Source: JAVBKA01 sp031546715
Lineage (GTDB): Bacteria; Bacillota; Clostridia; Oscillospirales; UBA929
Direction: 5' to 3'
Assembly: GCA_031546715.1 (NCBI GenBank)
Contig: JAVBKA010000144.1
Span: 1 to 17,157, forward strand
DNA length: 17,157 bases
Notes under the pieces: generated by a model
Told to the model about the DNA's origin: nothing
The model's input: only the letters and a program-made list of their open reading frames with translations
Database searches by the model: none
Program-made: the position numbers and the translations under genes
Shown here: piece by piece, positions 1-7,289 of the stretch
Layout: every line of letters starts with the position of its first letter
Numbering within the stretch: position 1 is the first letter of the stretch

Positions 1-1
1 G

Positions 2-622
2 TATGTCCGCAGAGCGAACCATTCTAACGACGAGCGGGATTTTGCTCAGTTTGAGGTCTGCGCCCACCGTTGGGCGGATGTGTCCGAGCCGGCCTATGGC
101 GTGTCCTTGCTAAACGATTGCAAGTATGGGTACGACATCAAAAACAGCATCATGCGCTTGACCCTTATAAAATCCGCAATTCGCCCAGACGAAACCGCCG
201 ACAGAGGTACCCATGAGTTTACCTACTCCCTGTACCCCCATGCATCAGGCTTAGAGCAGAGCGGCGTTCAGCAGGTTGCGGAGGAGCTTAACCGTCCGCT
301 TTCCGCTGTCTGCGTTGCCGGTACAGCAAATGGTGCGGACAGCGTGTATTTCAGCGCGTTTTCGGTGGATGTGGCGAATGTGATTATAGATACGGTTAAA
401 AAAGCTGAGGACAGCGGCGATATTATTCTCAGATTGTACGAAAACAGCGGTACAAGAGTGTCCTGTCAGCTAAAGCTTAATCCGGAGCTTCAAACTGCGT
501 TGGTTGAAGAGGTCAATTTAATGGAGGAAGCCGTCAGCGAGCTGACGCTTTGCGATAATACGGTTTTACTTGAATTCTCGCCCTTTGAGCTTAAAACCTT
601 CCGCCTAAGAAGAGGGAAATAG
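2..622 (+). CDS. GH38 alpha-mannosidase, C-terminal part (5' end outside window)
   Basis: The frame is open from base 2, so the gene starts upstream of the window; the GTG at 80 is only an internal codon. The visible 206 residues match the C-terminal beta-sandwich region of GH38 alpha-mannosidases of the cytosolic/vacuolar Ams1-like type. The run QFEVCAHRWADVSEPAYGV followed by LLNDCKYGYDI and EFTYSLYPH is typical of this subfamily. The catalytic N-terminal domain is not in view, so activity cannot be judged. The family removes alpha-linked mannose by a retaining, metal-dependent mechanism. The end is LEFSPFELKTFRL, the usual GH38 C-terminal strand. The stop lies one base before the next gene's ATG, which implies co-transcription. 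It differs from the two full-length GH38 enzymes downstream, which lack the CAHRWAD signature, so it is not a recent copy of them. Confidence 0.9.
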   Translation, partial: YVRRANHSNDERDFAQFEVCAHRWADVSEPAYGVSLLNDCKYGYDIKNSIMRLTLIKSAIRPDETADRGTHEFTYSLYPHASGLEQSGVQQVAEELNRPLSAVCVAGTANGADSVYFSAFSVDVANVIIDTVKKAEDSGDIILRLYENSGTRVSCQLKLNPELQTALVEEVNLMEEAVSELTLCDNTVLLEFSPFELKTFRLRRGK

Positions 623-623
623 C

Positions 624-2105
624 ATGTTTAAAATAACTTTCATCGGAGCTGGCAGCATCGGCTTTACCCGCAAGCTGTTGCAGGACATTCTGGCAGTGCC
701 CGAGCTGCAAGACATTCAGGTCGCCTTTACAGATATTGACCAAAAGAATCTCGACATGGTGACACAGCTATGTCAGAGGGACATTGACGCTAACGGGCTG
801 AATATCAAAATTCAGTCCACCACTGACCGCAGATCCGCGCTTACAGGCGCAAAGTATGTAATAAACGCAGTAAGAATCGGCGGGTTAGAAGCCTTTGAAA
901 CCGATATCAACATTCCCCTAAAGTACGGCGTAGACCAATGCGTGGGCGATACAATCTGCGCAGGAGGCATTATGTATGCTCAGAGAGGCATTGCCGCCAT
1001 GCTGGACTTTTGCAAGGATATTCGCGAAGTTGCCGCCACTGACTGCCTATTTTTAAACTATGCCAACCCAAACGCCATGGTTACATGGGCGTGCAACAAA
1101 TACGGCGGCGTGAGGACATTGGGGCTTTGCCACGGCGTTCAGGGCGGACACAGACAAATTGCCAAGGTGTTGGGAGCGGATCTAAAAGAAATTGACATCA
1201 TATGCGCTGGCATCAACCATCAGACATGGTATATTTCTGTGAAGCGTAACGGCGTCGAGGTTGACCAAGGGGAGCTTTTAAAAGCCTTTGAAGCCCATGA
1301 GCTGTACAGCAAGACGGAAAAAGTCCGCCTAGATGTGTTCAAGCATTTTGGGTACTATTCCACAGAATCCAACGGTCACCTTTCGGAGTATCTGCCGTGG
1401 TACCGCAAGAAGCCCGAGCAAATCAGCCAGTGGATTGACACCAGCTCGTGGATTAACGGTGAGACCGGAGGCTATCTGCGGGTATGCACCGAGGGGCGCA
1501 ACTGGTTTGAGTCCGACTTTCCCAACTGGTTAAAGGAAGAGCCAGCCCGCTTTGAAAAGCGCAGTGAGGAGCATGGCTCGTACATTATAGAAGCCTTGGA
1601 AACAGGGCGCATTTACCGAGGTCACTTCAACGTGGTGAATAACGGAACAATCAATAATTTACCGCCGGATGCAATAGTCGAAGTTCCCGTATATGTTGAC
1701 CGCAACGGAATCAGCATACCAAAGGTGGGAGATTTGCCCTTGGGTTGTGCGGCGATTTGCAGTGCCAGTATCAACGTGCAACGGCTGGGCGTAGAGGCGG
1801 CAGTCAATGGCGATGCGTTTTTGCTCAAGCAAGCCATGATGCTTGACCCCTTGGCGGGAGCGTGCTGCCAAACCACCGAAATCACTCAAATGACTGACGA
1901 AATGCTGATTGCAGGGGCACGATGGCTACCCCAATACGAAGCCGCAATCAAGGACGCCAAGGCTCGCCGTGACAATGGTGAGTGGCTGCCAACAGAGGAA
2001 AATAGAGGAGCTGTCCGCTTTAAAACCAAAACCGTGGAGGAGCTATCTGCTGAAAAAGAAAAAATGAGGCAAATGGTAGCCGCCACTGAGAAAGCAGGTT
2101 TTTAG
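624..2105 (+). CDS. GH4 family NAD-dependent glycosidase (alpha-galactosidase or uronidase-like)
   Basis: This 493-residue protein is a glycoside hydrolase family 4 enzyme. Such enzymes cleave glycosides through an NAD+ redox cycle at C3 and need a divalent metal. The Rossmann start is visible as FIGAGSIGFT (residues 6-15). The metal and substrate region follows: NYANPN (145-150), the family motif Cys169-His170-Gly171-Val172, and GINHQ (196-200) with the second metal His199. The Cys-His-x-x motif separates GH4 subgroups: CHSV is typical of alpha-galactosidases and alpha-glucosidases, while CHGx has been linked to alpha-glucuronidase and galacturonidase types. Here it is CHGV, so a uronide substrate should be considered alongside alpha-galactosides. 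Length is normal for the family. The ATG at 624 sits behind AGAGGGAAA, one base after the upstream stop. No signal peptide is present, so the enzyme is cytoplasmic. Confidence 0.88.
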   Translation: MFKITFIGAGSIGFTRKLLQDILAVPELQDIQVAFTDIDQKNLDMVTQLCQRDIDANGLNIKIQSTTDRRSALTGAKYVINAVRIGGLEAFETDINIPLKYGVDQCVGDTICAGGIMYAQRGIAAMLDFCKDIREVAATDCLFLNYANPNAMVTWACNKYGGVRTLGLCHGVQGGHRQIAKVLGADLKEIDIICAGINHQTWYISVKRNGVEVDQGELLKAFEAHELYSKTEKVRLDVFKHFGYYSTESNGHLSEYLPWYRKKPEQISQWIDTSSWINGETGGYLRVCTEGRNWFESDFPNWLKEEPARFEKRSEEHGSYIIEALETGRIYRGHFNVVNNGTINNLPPDAIVEVPVYVDRNGISIPKVGDLPLGCAAICSASINVQRLGVEAAVNGDAFLLKQAMMLDPLAGACCQTTEITQMTDEMLIAGARWLPQYEAAIKDAKARRDNGEWLPTEENRGAVRFKTKTVEELSAEKEKMRQMVAATEKAGF

Positions 2106-2125
2106 GTTGAATAAATTCAACCTAA
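2102..2125. terminator. Hairpin overlapping the GH4 stop codon (possible attenuator or weak terminator)
   Basis: TTAGGTTGAAT at 2102-2112 is the perfect reverse complement of ATTCAACCTAA at 2115-2125, giving a stem of about 10 base pairs with a tiny loop. The stop codon TAG of the GH4 gene (2103-2105) is inside the stem. It is followed by only a short T run (TTTCG), so full termination is doubtful. Because the operon continues downstream, partial termination or mRNA 3'-end protection is more plausible. Confidence 0.45.
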
Positions 2126-2150
2126 TTTCGCTGCGGCGGGTATTTAAAAA

Positions 2151-2227
2151 AAACAACTTATCATTTCTCCGGCGAGGGAGTTAAGATGTTTTATATGAAT
2201 CTTGCGTCGCCGGAGAAATGGTTGTTT
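2151..2227. repeat. Long inverted repeat enclosing the translation start region of the GH38 gene
   Basis: CATTTCTCCGGCGA (2162-2175) is the perfect reverse complement of TCGCCGGAGAAATG (2207-2220). The pairing continues outward, AAACAAC (2151-2157) with GTTGTTT (2221-2227), after a 4-base bulge. That makes 21 paired positions around a 31-base loop. The loop holds the Shine-Dalgarno-like GGGAG and the ATG at 2186. As RNA it would present or hide the ribosome binding site; as DNA it could be a remnant of a small mobile repeat. It is directly visible in the sequence; its function is inferred. Confidence 0.75.
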
Positions 2228-4648
2228 AATATGAAAAAAATTGCGATGATTGGTAATTCTCATATTGACCCTGTGTGGCTTTGGAATCAAAACGAAGGGG
2301 TTATGGAGGTAAAGTCCACATTTATGTCCGCCCTAGACCGCATGAACGAGTTTGAAGACTTTATATTTTCGGCAAGCTCTGTTGCCTTCTACAAATGGAT
2401 GGAGCGGGATTCGCCTGAGATTTTTGAGCAGATTAAACGCCGTGTAAAAGAAAACCGCTGGGAGCTTGTGGGAGGCTGGTTTATTGAGCCTGACTGCAAT
2501 CTGGCGGGGGGCGAGGGGCTTGTTCGTCAAGGGCTGTACTCTCAGCGGTATCTGAAAAAAACCTTTGGGAAAATCGCCACGGTAGGTTATGCGGTGGACA
2601 GCTTCGGGCATGTGTCCACACTGCCGCAAATTCTTGCTAAAAGCGGGCTTGACAGTTATGTTTTTATGCGCCCCCATGCTGAACTTCTAACGCTTCCCTC
2701 CCCTCTGTTTGTCTGGAAAACTCCTGACGGTAGTGAGGTTTTAGCCTACCGCATTCAGGGCGAGTACACCGCTTGGACTAAAAAGGGCATCTTGACCAAT
2801 CTTGACGCAACATGCAAGGCTATGGAAGACTTAGAGGAACTGCCATGCTTTTACGGTGTGGGTAACCACGGCGGAGGACCTACAATTGACAACATAAAGT
2901 CAATTTTGGAGCTGCGAAACTCTGAAAAAGAATATGCAATCGATTTTTCCACCTGCTCCGACTTTTTCCGCCGCAACCGAAATGCTGACGTTCCCGCCTT
3001 TGAAGGAGAGCTTCAGGTTATTTTTGACGGTTGCTTCTCTGTTGACAGTGAGCTGAAAGCCCTGAACCGTCACGCTGAAAACACAGCGGCAGACGTTGAA
3101 AAACTTAACGCAATGACAGGGCTTATGGGCAGACCCATGAACCGCACTGCCGACCTTGAGCGGGCGTGGGAGCTGATTTGCTTTAGCCAATTCCACGATA
3201 TTTTGGCAGGTACATCACTGCATGAAGGACGCTGTGAGGCTGTGGAGGATTACCACGGCGCACTGAGCATTTGCAGAGATATTTACAACTCCTCCGTCAG
3301 CGCGCTGACATCGCAAATAGACACCAGAGGCGACGGATTTCCGTTGGTACTTATCAACACCAACGCCCAAGACTACAACGGCGAAATCGTCGCAGACGTT
3401 AGCTGGAGAAACTCCAAGGTGCTACGCCTCAAGAACTACGAAGGTCAGGACGTTTTTTATCAAGACCTTAAATCCGTACTTCCAACCACCCACAGAAAAA
3501 TTGTGTTTACAGCCCATGTCCCTGCAATGGGCTACGCTGTGTACCGCCTAATTGAAGAAAAACTGATATTACTGCCTGCCGAAAAGCCAACTCTTAAGCT
3601 TACCGAAACCGATGACGCTATTGTTTTTGCAAACGAGCATGTAAAAGCCGTCCTAGATAAAAAAACCTGCTCGCTGTCCTCACTAACCGACCTCCATGGC
3701 GATTTTGAAGCCATGAGTAACCCCGTTGAGTATCGTGTTTACAACGACCATCGGGACACATGGGGCAGTCAGGGCGAGGCGTGGGGCTTTGTTGAGAGCT
3801 TTGTGCCTGTGAGCATGGTTATCACGGAAAATGGCGAAAACCGTGCCGAAGTTGTGGCGGTTTTGAAAAGCGCCAACGCCACTGTAGAGGTGCGGTACAG
3901 TCTTGACAAATCTGCACGCTATGTACGAGCTGAGCATGAGATGATTTCCTATGAAAAATGGAAGCTGCTAAAAATGGCCATACCGCTGAGCATTCAACAA
4001 GTTTCTACAAAAAGCGAAATGCCTTACGGTTACATCGATCGCACACACAAGAGCAATCAAGAATACTTCCATCACAGCTATGTGGACTGCTATGACGAGG
4101 AGAGCCGCGGACTGTCAATAATAAACAAGGCTAAGTTTGGCTACCGTATCCATGAGGGCAGTTATGAGCTTACCCTGTCCCGCTCACCCATTCACGCCTT
4201 CGCCACTGGTGCAGTGGAGGAGGAAAATGTACACTATGAGTTCGTAGACCAAGGTCGCCAGAGCTTTACACTGCTGCTTGCGCCTCATAGTGAGGCGGTA
4301 ACTCCTGGCCAGCTAAAGAACCTTTCTGACATTATTAACCACTCCATAAAAATCGTTCAGGACTGCCGCCATTCTGGGCAGCATGTGGAACGGCTGAAAT
4401 CCCTGATGCGTGTTGACTGTGCCCATGTAGAGATTGCCGTGGTGAAACAGGCTGAGGATAACCCAGACGGGCTGATACTGCGCCTGTTTGAGCTTAACCG
4501 CACAGCAGTGGATTGTACCCTTGAAATCGGGCAGAAGCGTTATCCACTCAGTTTCGCAACAAATGAGCTGAAAACCCTTCGTATTGATGCATCGGGCTGT
4601 ACGGAAACCAATTGCTTGGAGGATGAACAACATGAAGCCAAAAAATAA
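2186..4648 (+). CDS. GH38 alpha-mannosidase, full length (first paralogue)
   Basis: This is a complete GH38 enzyme that hydrolyses alpha-mannosides by a retaining, metal-dependent mechanism. Numbered from the internal Met encoded at 2231, it shows HID (H11 and D13, metal ligands), VDSFGH with the nucleophile Asp at about 123, GVGNHGGGPT near 209-218, and QFHDILAGTS with metal His at about 322. Beta-sandwich domains follow to the end. Two starts are possible. The ATG at 2186 has a good ribosome binding site (GAGGGAG, 5 bases away) and adds 15 residues with no counterpart in the paralogue. The ATG at 2231 begins MKKIAMIGNSHIDPVW, matching the paralogue exactly in register, but its GGAG is about 15 bases away. 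I list the longer form; the family alignment favours the shorter. No signal peptide is seen. The 3' end overlaps the next gene by 17 bases. Confidence 0.9.
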   Translation: MFYMNLASPEKWLFNMKKIAMIGNSHIDPVWLWNQNEGVMEVKSTFMSALDRMNEFEDFIFSASSVAFYKWMERDSPEIFEQIKRRVKENRWELVGGWFIEPDCNLAGGEGLVRQGLYSQRYLKKTFGKIATVGYAVDSFGHVSTLPQILAKSGLDSYVFMRPHAELLTLPSPLFVWKTPDGSEVLAYRIQGEYTAWTKKGILTNLDATCKAMEDLEELPCFYGVGNHGGGPTIDNIKSILELRNSEKEYAIDFSTCSDFFRRNRNADVPAFEGELQVIFDGCFSVDSELKALNRHAENTAADVEKLNAMTGLMGRPMNRTADLERAWELICFSQFHDILAGTSLHEGRCEAVEDYHGALSICRDIYNSSVSALTSQIDTRGDGFPLVLINTNAQDYNGEIVADVSWRNSKVLRLKNYEGQDVFYQDLKSVLPTTHRKIVFTAHVPAMGYAVYRLIEEKLILLPAEKPTLKLTETDDAIVFANEHVKAVLDKKTCSLSSLTDLHGDFEAMSNPVEYRVYNDHRDTWGSQGEAWGFVESFVPVSMVITENGENRAEVVAVLKSANATVEVRYSLDKSARYVRAEHEMISYEKWKLLKMAIPLSIQQVSTKSEMPYGYIDRTHKSNQEYFHHSYVDCYDEESRGLSIINKAKFGYRIHEGSYELTLSRSPIHAFATGAVEEENVHYEFVDQGRQSFTLLLAPHSEAVTPGQLKNLSDIINHSIKIVQDCRHSGQHVERLKSLMRVDCAHVEIAVVKQAEDNPDGLILRLFELNRTAVDCTLEIGQKRYPLSFATNELKTLRIDASGCTETNCLEDEQHEAKK

Positions 4649-6104
4649 AATTCAGCTAATAACCTATCCCAATTCCTTGGGCGGCGACTTAAAAGGGCTG
4701 CACAAGGCGTTAAAAAACCATTTTTCTGGGCTGTTTGACGGGGGCGTGCATATTTTGCCGCCCTTTCCGTCCTCGGGAGACAGGGGCTTTGCACCTCTGA
4801 CGTACTTGGAAATAGCTCCCGAATTTGGCACATGGGAGGATTTATCCGCCATCGGTGAGGAATATGACGTGGCTCTGGACATTATGGTCAATCATATTTC
4901 TGCTCAATCCGAGTTTTTTAAAGATTTTCTAAAAAACGGGAAGAACTCCCGTTGGGCTGAGCTGTTTCTTACTCTTGACAAGATTTGGGAAAGTGGCGTA
5001 CCCTCTCAGGAGGACTTAGACAAGGTTTTTTTAAGGCGCACTGTGCCGTACTCACCCTACCGCAGCGAAAGTGACGGGCAGGACTTAACAGTGTGGACTA
5101 CTTTTGGCCCTGCGGAGCTTTCTCAGCAAATAGATTTGGATATTTACTCCGAAAAAACTCGTGAACTGTTGGTTTCCTTCTTTGAAAAGTTTGCAAAGCA
5201 TAAAGTTAGGCTTGTGCGCCTAGATGCTGTAGGCTTTGTGATTAAAAAAATGGGAACTTCCTGTTTCTTTGTAAAGCCTGAAATATACGACTTTCTTTCT
5301 TGGATTGGCGGCGTTGCCGCTGACAACGGAATTGAGATTCTGCCAGAGGTTCACGGCGAGCCGTCTATCGCGCGGGAGCTGACGGAAAACGGCTACTACA
5401 CCTATGATTTTATTTTGCCATACACAGTGCTGAACATGCTTCTACGCCGTGACAGCACAGCGTTTTACAAATACTTGGAAACCCGCCCTGAAAAGCTTTT
5501 CACTATGCTTGACTGCCATGACGGCTTGCCTGTAAAGCCTGACCTAAACGGCTCGTACGTCTCCGAAGAGGCTCACGGCATGGTGGATATCTGCGAAAAG
5601 CGTGGTGCGCTGTTTAGCAGAATATTGTCCGACCAGTACAAAGACCCTGACGGCTTCGATGTCCATCAAATATGTGGAACGCTGTACTCTCTGCTTAATC
5701 AGGACGATGACGCTTATGTCACCGCCCGCGCAATCCAGTTTTTCGTGCCGGGGATTCCGCAGGTTTATTATGTGGGGCTTCTGGCGGGGCTGAACGACCG
5801 CCCACGTGCTGATGAAACAGGCGACAGGCGGGAAATTAACCGCCACAACTTTACCGAGGACGAAATAAATACCGCTACTCAAAGCCGTGTATTTCAGCGT
5901 CTTAAATGGCTGATGACCTTCCGTAATACCCACCCCGCCTTTGACGGCGTTTGCACTCCTGTGTGGCTGTGCAGCACAAAAATCCGTCTTGAGTGGCGCA
6001 ATGAAGGCGCGTTTGCCGCCCTTACGGTTGACCTACCCTATTATTATCACGGAACTGTGAGCTACACCTCCCCAACAGGGGAGCTTTTGGAGAAGCTGTT
6101 ATGA
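4632..6104 (+). CDS. GH13_18 sucrose-phosphorylase-like glycoside phosphorylase
   Basis: The 490-residue protein matches the sucrose phosphorylase subfamily of GH13, which cleaves alpha-glucosides with phosphate to give glucose 1-phosphate. Family landmarks are FDGGVHILPPFPSS (35-48), VNH (H88), the nucleophile in RLDAVGF (D198), the acid/base in ILPEVHGE (E239), the stabiliser in LDCHDG (D297), and GIPQVYYVG further on. Sucrose phosphorylases usually have a EVHSYY-like loop after the acid/base and a different loop after HILP. Here they are EVHGEPS and SSGDRGFAP, which resemble enzymes acting on sucrose 6'-phosphate or glucosylglycerate/glycerol, so the acceptor is open. The start at 4632 is chosen because GGAGG (4618-4622) lies 9 bases upstream; the ATG at 4623 touches it. 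The coding region overlaps the GH38 gene before it by 17 bases and the next gene by 4. Confidence 0.87.
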   Translation: MKPKNKIQLITYPNSLGGDLKGLHKALKNHFSGLFDGGVHILPPFPSSGDRGFAPLTYLEIAPEFGTWEDLSAIGEEYDVALDIMVNHISAQSEFFKDFLKNGKNSRWAELFLTLDKIWESGVPSQEDLDKVFLRRTVPYSPYRSESDGQDLTVWTTFGPAELSQQIDLDIYSEKTRELLVSFFEKFAKHKVRLVRLDAVGFVIKKMGTSCFFVKPEIYDFLSWIGGVAADNGIEILPEVHGEPSIARELTENGYYTYDFILPYTVLNMLLRRDSTAFYKYLETRPEKLFTMLDCHDGLPVKPDLNGSYVSEEAHGMVDICEKRGALFSRILSDQYKDPDGFDVHQICGTLYSLLNQDDDAYVTARAIQFFVPGIPQVYYVGLLAGLNDRPRADETGDRREINRHNFTEDEINTATQSRVFQRLKWLMTFRNTHPAFDGVCTPVWLCSTKIRLEWRNEGAFAALTVDLPYYYHGTVSYTSPTGELLEKLL

Positions 6105-7279
6105 TACAGCACTTTTTAAGCCTTATGGATAGTCTGCCCATATTTGACGGACATGAGCATTTACCATACCCGAAAAATACGCCCCCAACCTTTCTTGATT
6201 TGCTTCACTATCAAACAGGGGATTTGATTTCGGCGGGAATGCCGCAGGATGAAATTAAAGAGGCGTTTTTTCGGTATTATCCTAAGGCTAAAAACACTGC
6301 CTATTTTAGAGCGGTACACATTTTTATTAGGGACTTATACGGTATCGCCGAGCTGACCCCCGAAAGCCTTGAAGAGCTAGACCGCCTGATAGCTCTTAGC
6401 TACCAAAACGCAGAGGCTTGGTATTCCGAGGTTCTTGAAAAGCGATGCAACATTCAGTACGCCCTAACTACCCATGACGGTAGTCGTACAACCCACCCAG
6501 TCATTAAGCCCATTCTGTACCTAGACTTTTTCCTGCGCCGCTCCAAAATCAGCTTTTACAGGACAAAGCACGCAAACGCGAGCTTTGCGGACTATTTAGG
6601 CTATGTTGACCGTTGGTTAGAGGACAAAATCGCCTTTGGCGCAGTGGCGGGGAAATTCGGCACGCCCTATTGGCGTGACCTAGATTTTGCCCAGCCTGAC
6701 TACGAAGTCGCAGAAAAGGCGTACACCGAAGGAAGCGACCGTGCTCCTGACTTTGAGGGATATGTATTTCATCATATTTTGCGCAAGCTAAACGCCCACG
6801 GACTGCCCGCCCAGTTTCACACAGGGCATGTTGTACCGCAGTCAGCGGATATGAAAAATTATGACACAGCGTGGTCTAATCCCTCATGTTTTTCAAGGCT
6901 TGCCGCCAAGTATCCGACCATGAAGCTGGTGCTTTTGCATACAGGCTACCCCTTTAGCGAGGAGTATTTTTCCATTATAAAAAACGTCCCCAACCTGTAC
7001 GCAGATTTTTCGTGGATTTACCTCATCAGTCCCACACTTGCAGAGCGTAACCTGCATCTTGCCATTGAGTTATTACCGTGGAACAAGGTAATCGGCTTCG
7101 GCGGCGACGCTCAGCAGGTTGAAATGGTGTACGGTCATCTTCAGCTTGCCAAGGGCGTAATTGCCAAGGTTTTTGCTGAGAAAACCGCCAATGGCTGGCT
7201 GTCTTTGGAAGAAGCTGAAAGCATGATAAGCGACTTACTGTACCGTAATGGTGCTGAAATATATGGGTTTACAAAATAA
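6101..7279 (+). CDS. Metal-dependent amidohydrolase-superfamily protein (TIM barrel)
   Basis: The 392-residue protein carries the metal-site pattern of the amidohydrolase superfamily: a first-strand HxH in FDGHEH (H18, H20), a possible carboxylated or active-site Lys in AGKFGTPY (K185), histidines in QFHTGH (H240, H243), LLHTGYPF (H280), and a last-strand Asp in GFGGDAQQ (D336). The layout is closest to the amidohydrolase-2 type, which includes decarboxylases, lactonases and isomerase-like enzymes. The exact reaction is not recognisable. Its place between glycosidases suggests it opens, isomerises or hydrolyses a sugar lactone, uronate or acylated sugar, but that is inference. Its ATG overlaps the upstream stop (ATGA at 6101-6104), so translation is coupled. 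The stop lies 10 bases before the next start. Confidence 0.8.
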   Translation: MIQHFLSLMDSLPIFDGHEHLPYPKNTPPTFLDLLHYQTGDLISAGMPQDEIKEAFFRYYPKAKNTAYFRAVHIFIRDLYGIAELTPESLEELDRLIALSYQNAEAWYSEVLEKRCNIQYALTTHDGSRTTHPVIKPILYLDFFLRRSKISFYRTKHANASFADYLGYVDRWLEDKIAFGAVAGKFGTPYWRDLDFAQPDYEVAEKAYTEGSDRAPDFEGYVFHHILRKLNAHGLPAQFHTGHVVPQSADMKNYDTAWSNPSCFSRLAAKYPTMKLVLLHTGYPFSEEYFSIIKNVPNLYADFSWIYLISPTLAERNLHLAIELLPWNKVIGFGGDAQQVEMVYGHLQLAKGVIAKVFAEKTANGWLSLEEAESMISDLLYRNGAEIYGFTK

Positions 7280-7289
7280 AGGAGCGCGT

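Noticed and set aside
80..622. Complete 180-residue gene starting at GTG 80
   Set aside because: The same frame is open to base 2 with conserved GH38 sequence, so this is an internal codon of a gene cut by the window edge.
4584..4631. Upstream start for the phosphorylase adding 16 residues
   Set aside because: It lies deep inside the GH38 gene without a fitting ribosome binding site; GGAGG at 4618 suits the ATG at 4632.
7248..7289. Upstream start for the second GH38 gene
   Set aside because: The extra 14 residues overlap the amidohydrolase gene and have no counterpart in relatives, while 7290 has GGAG in position.
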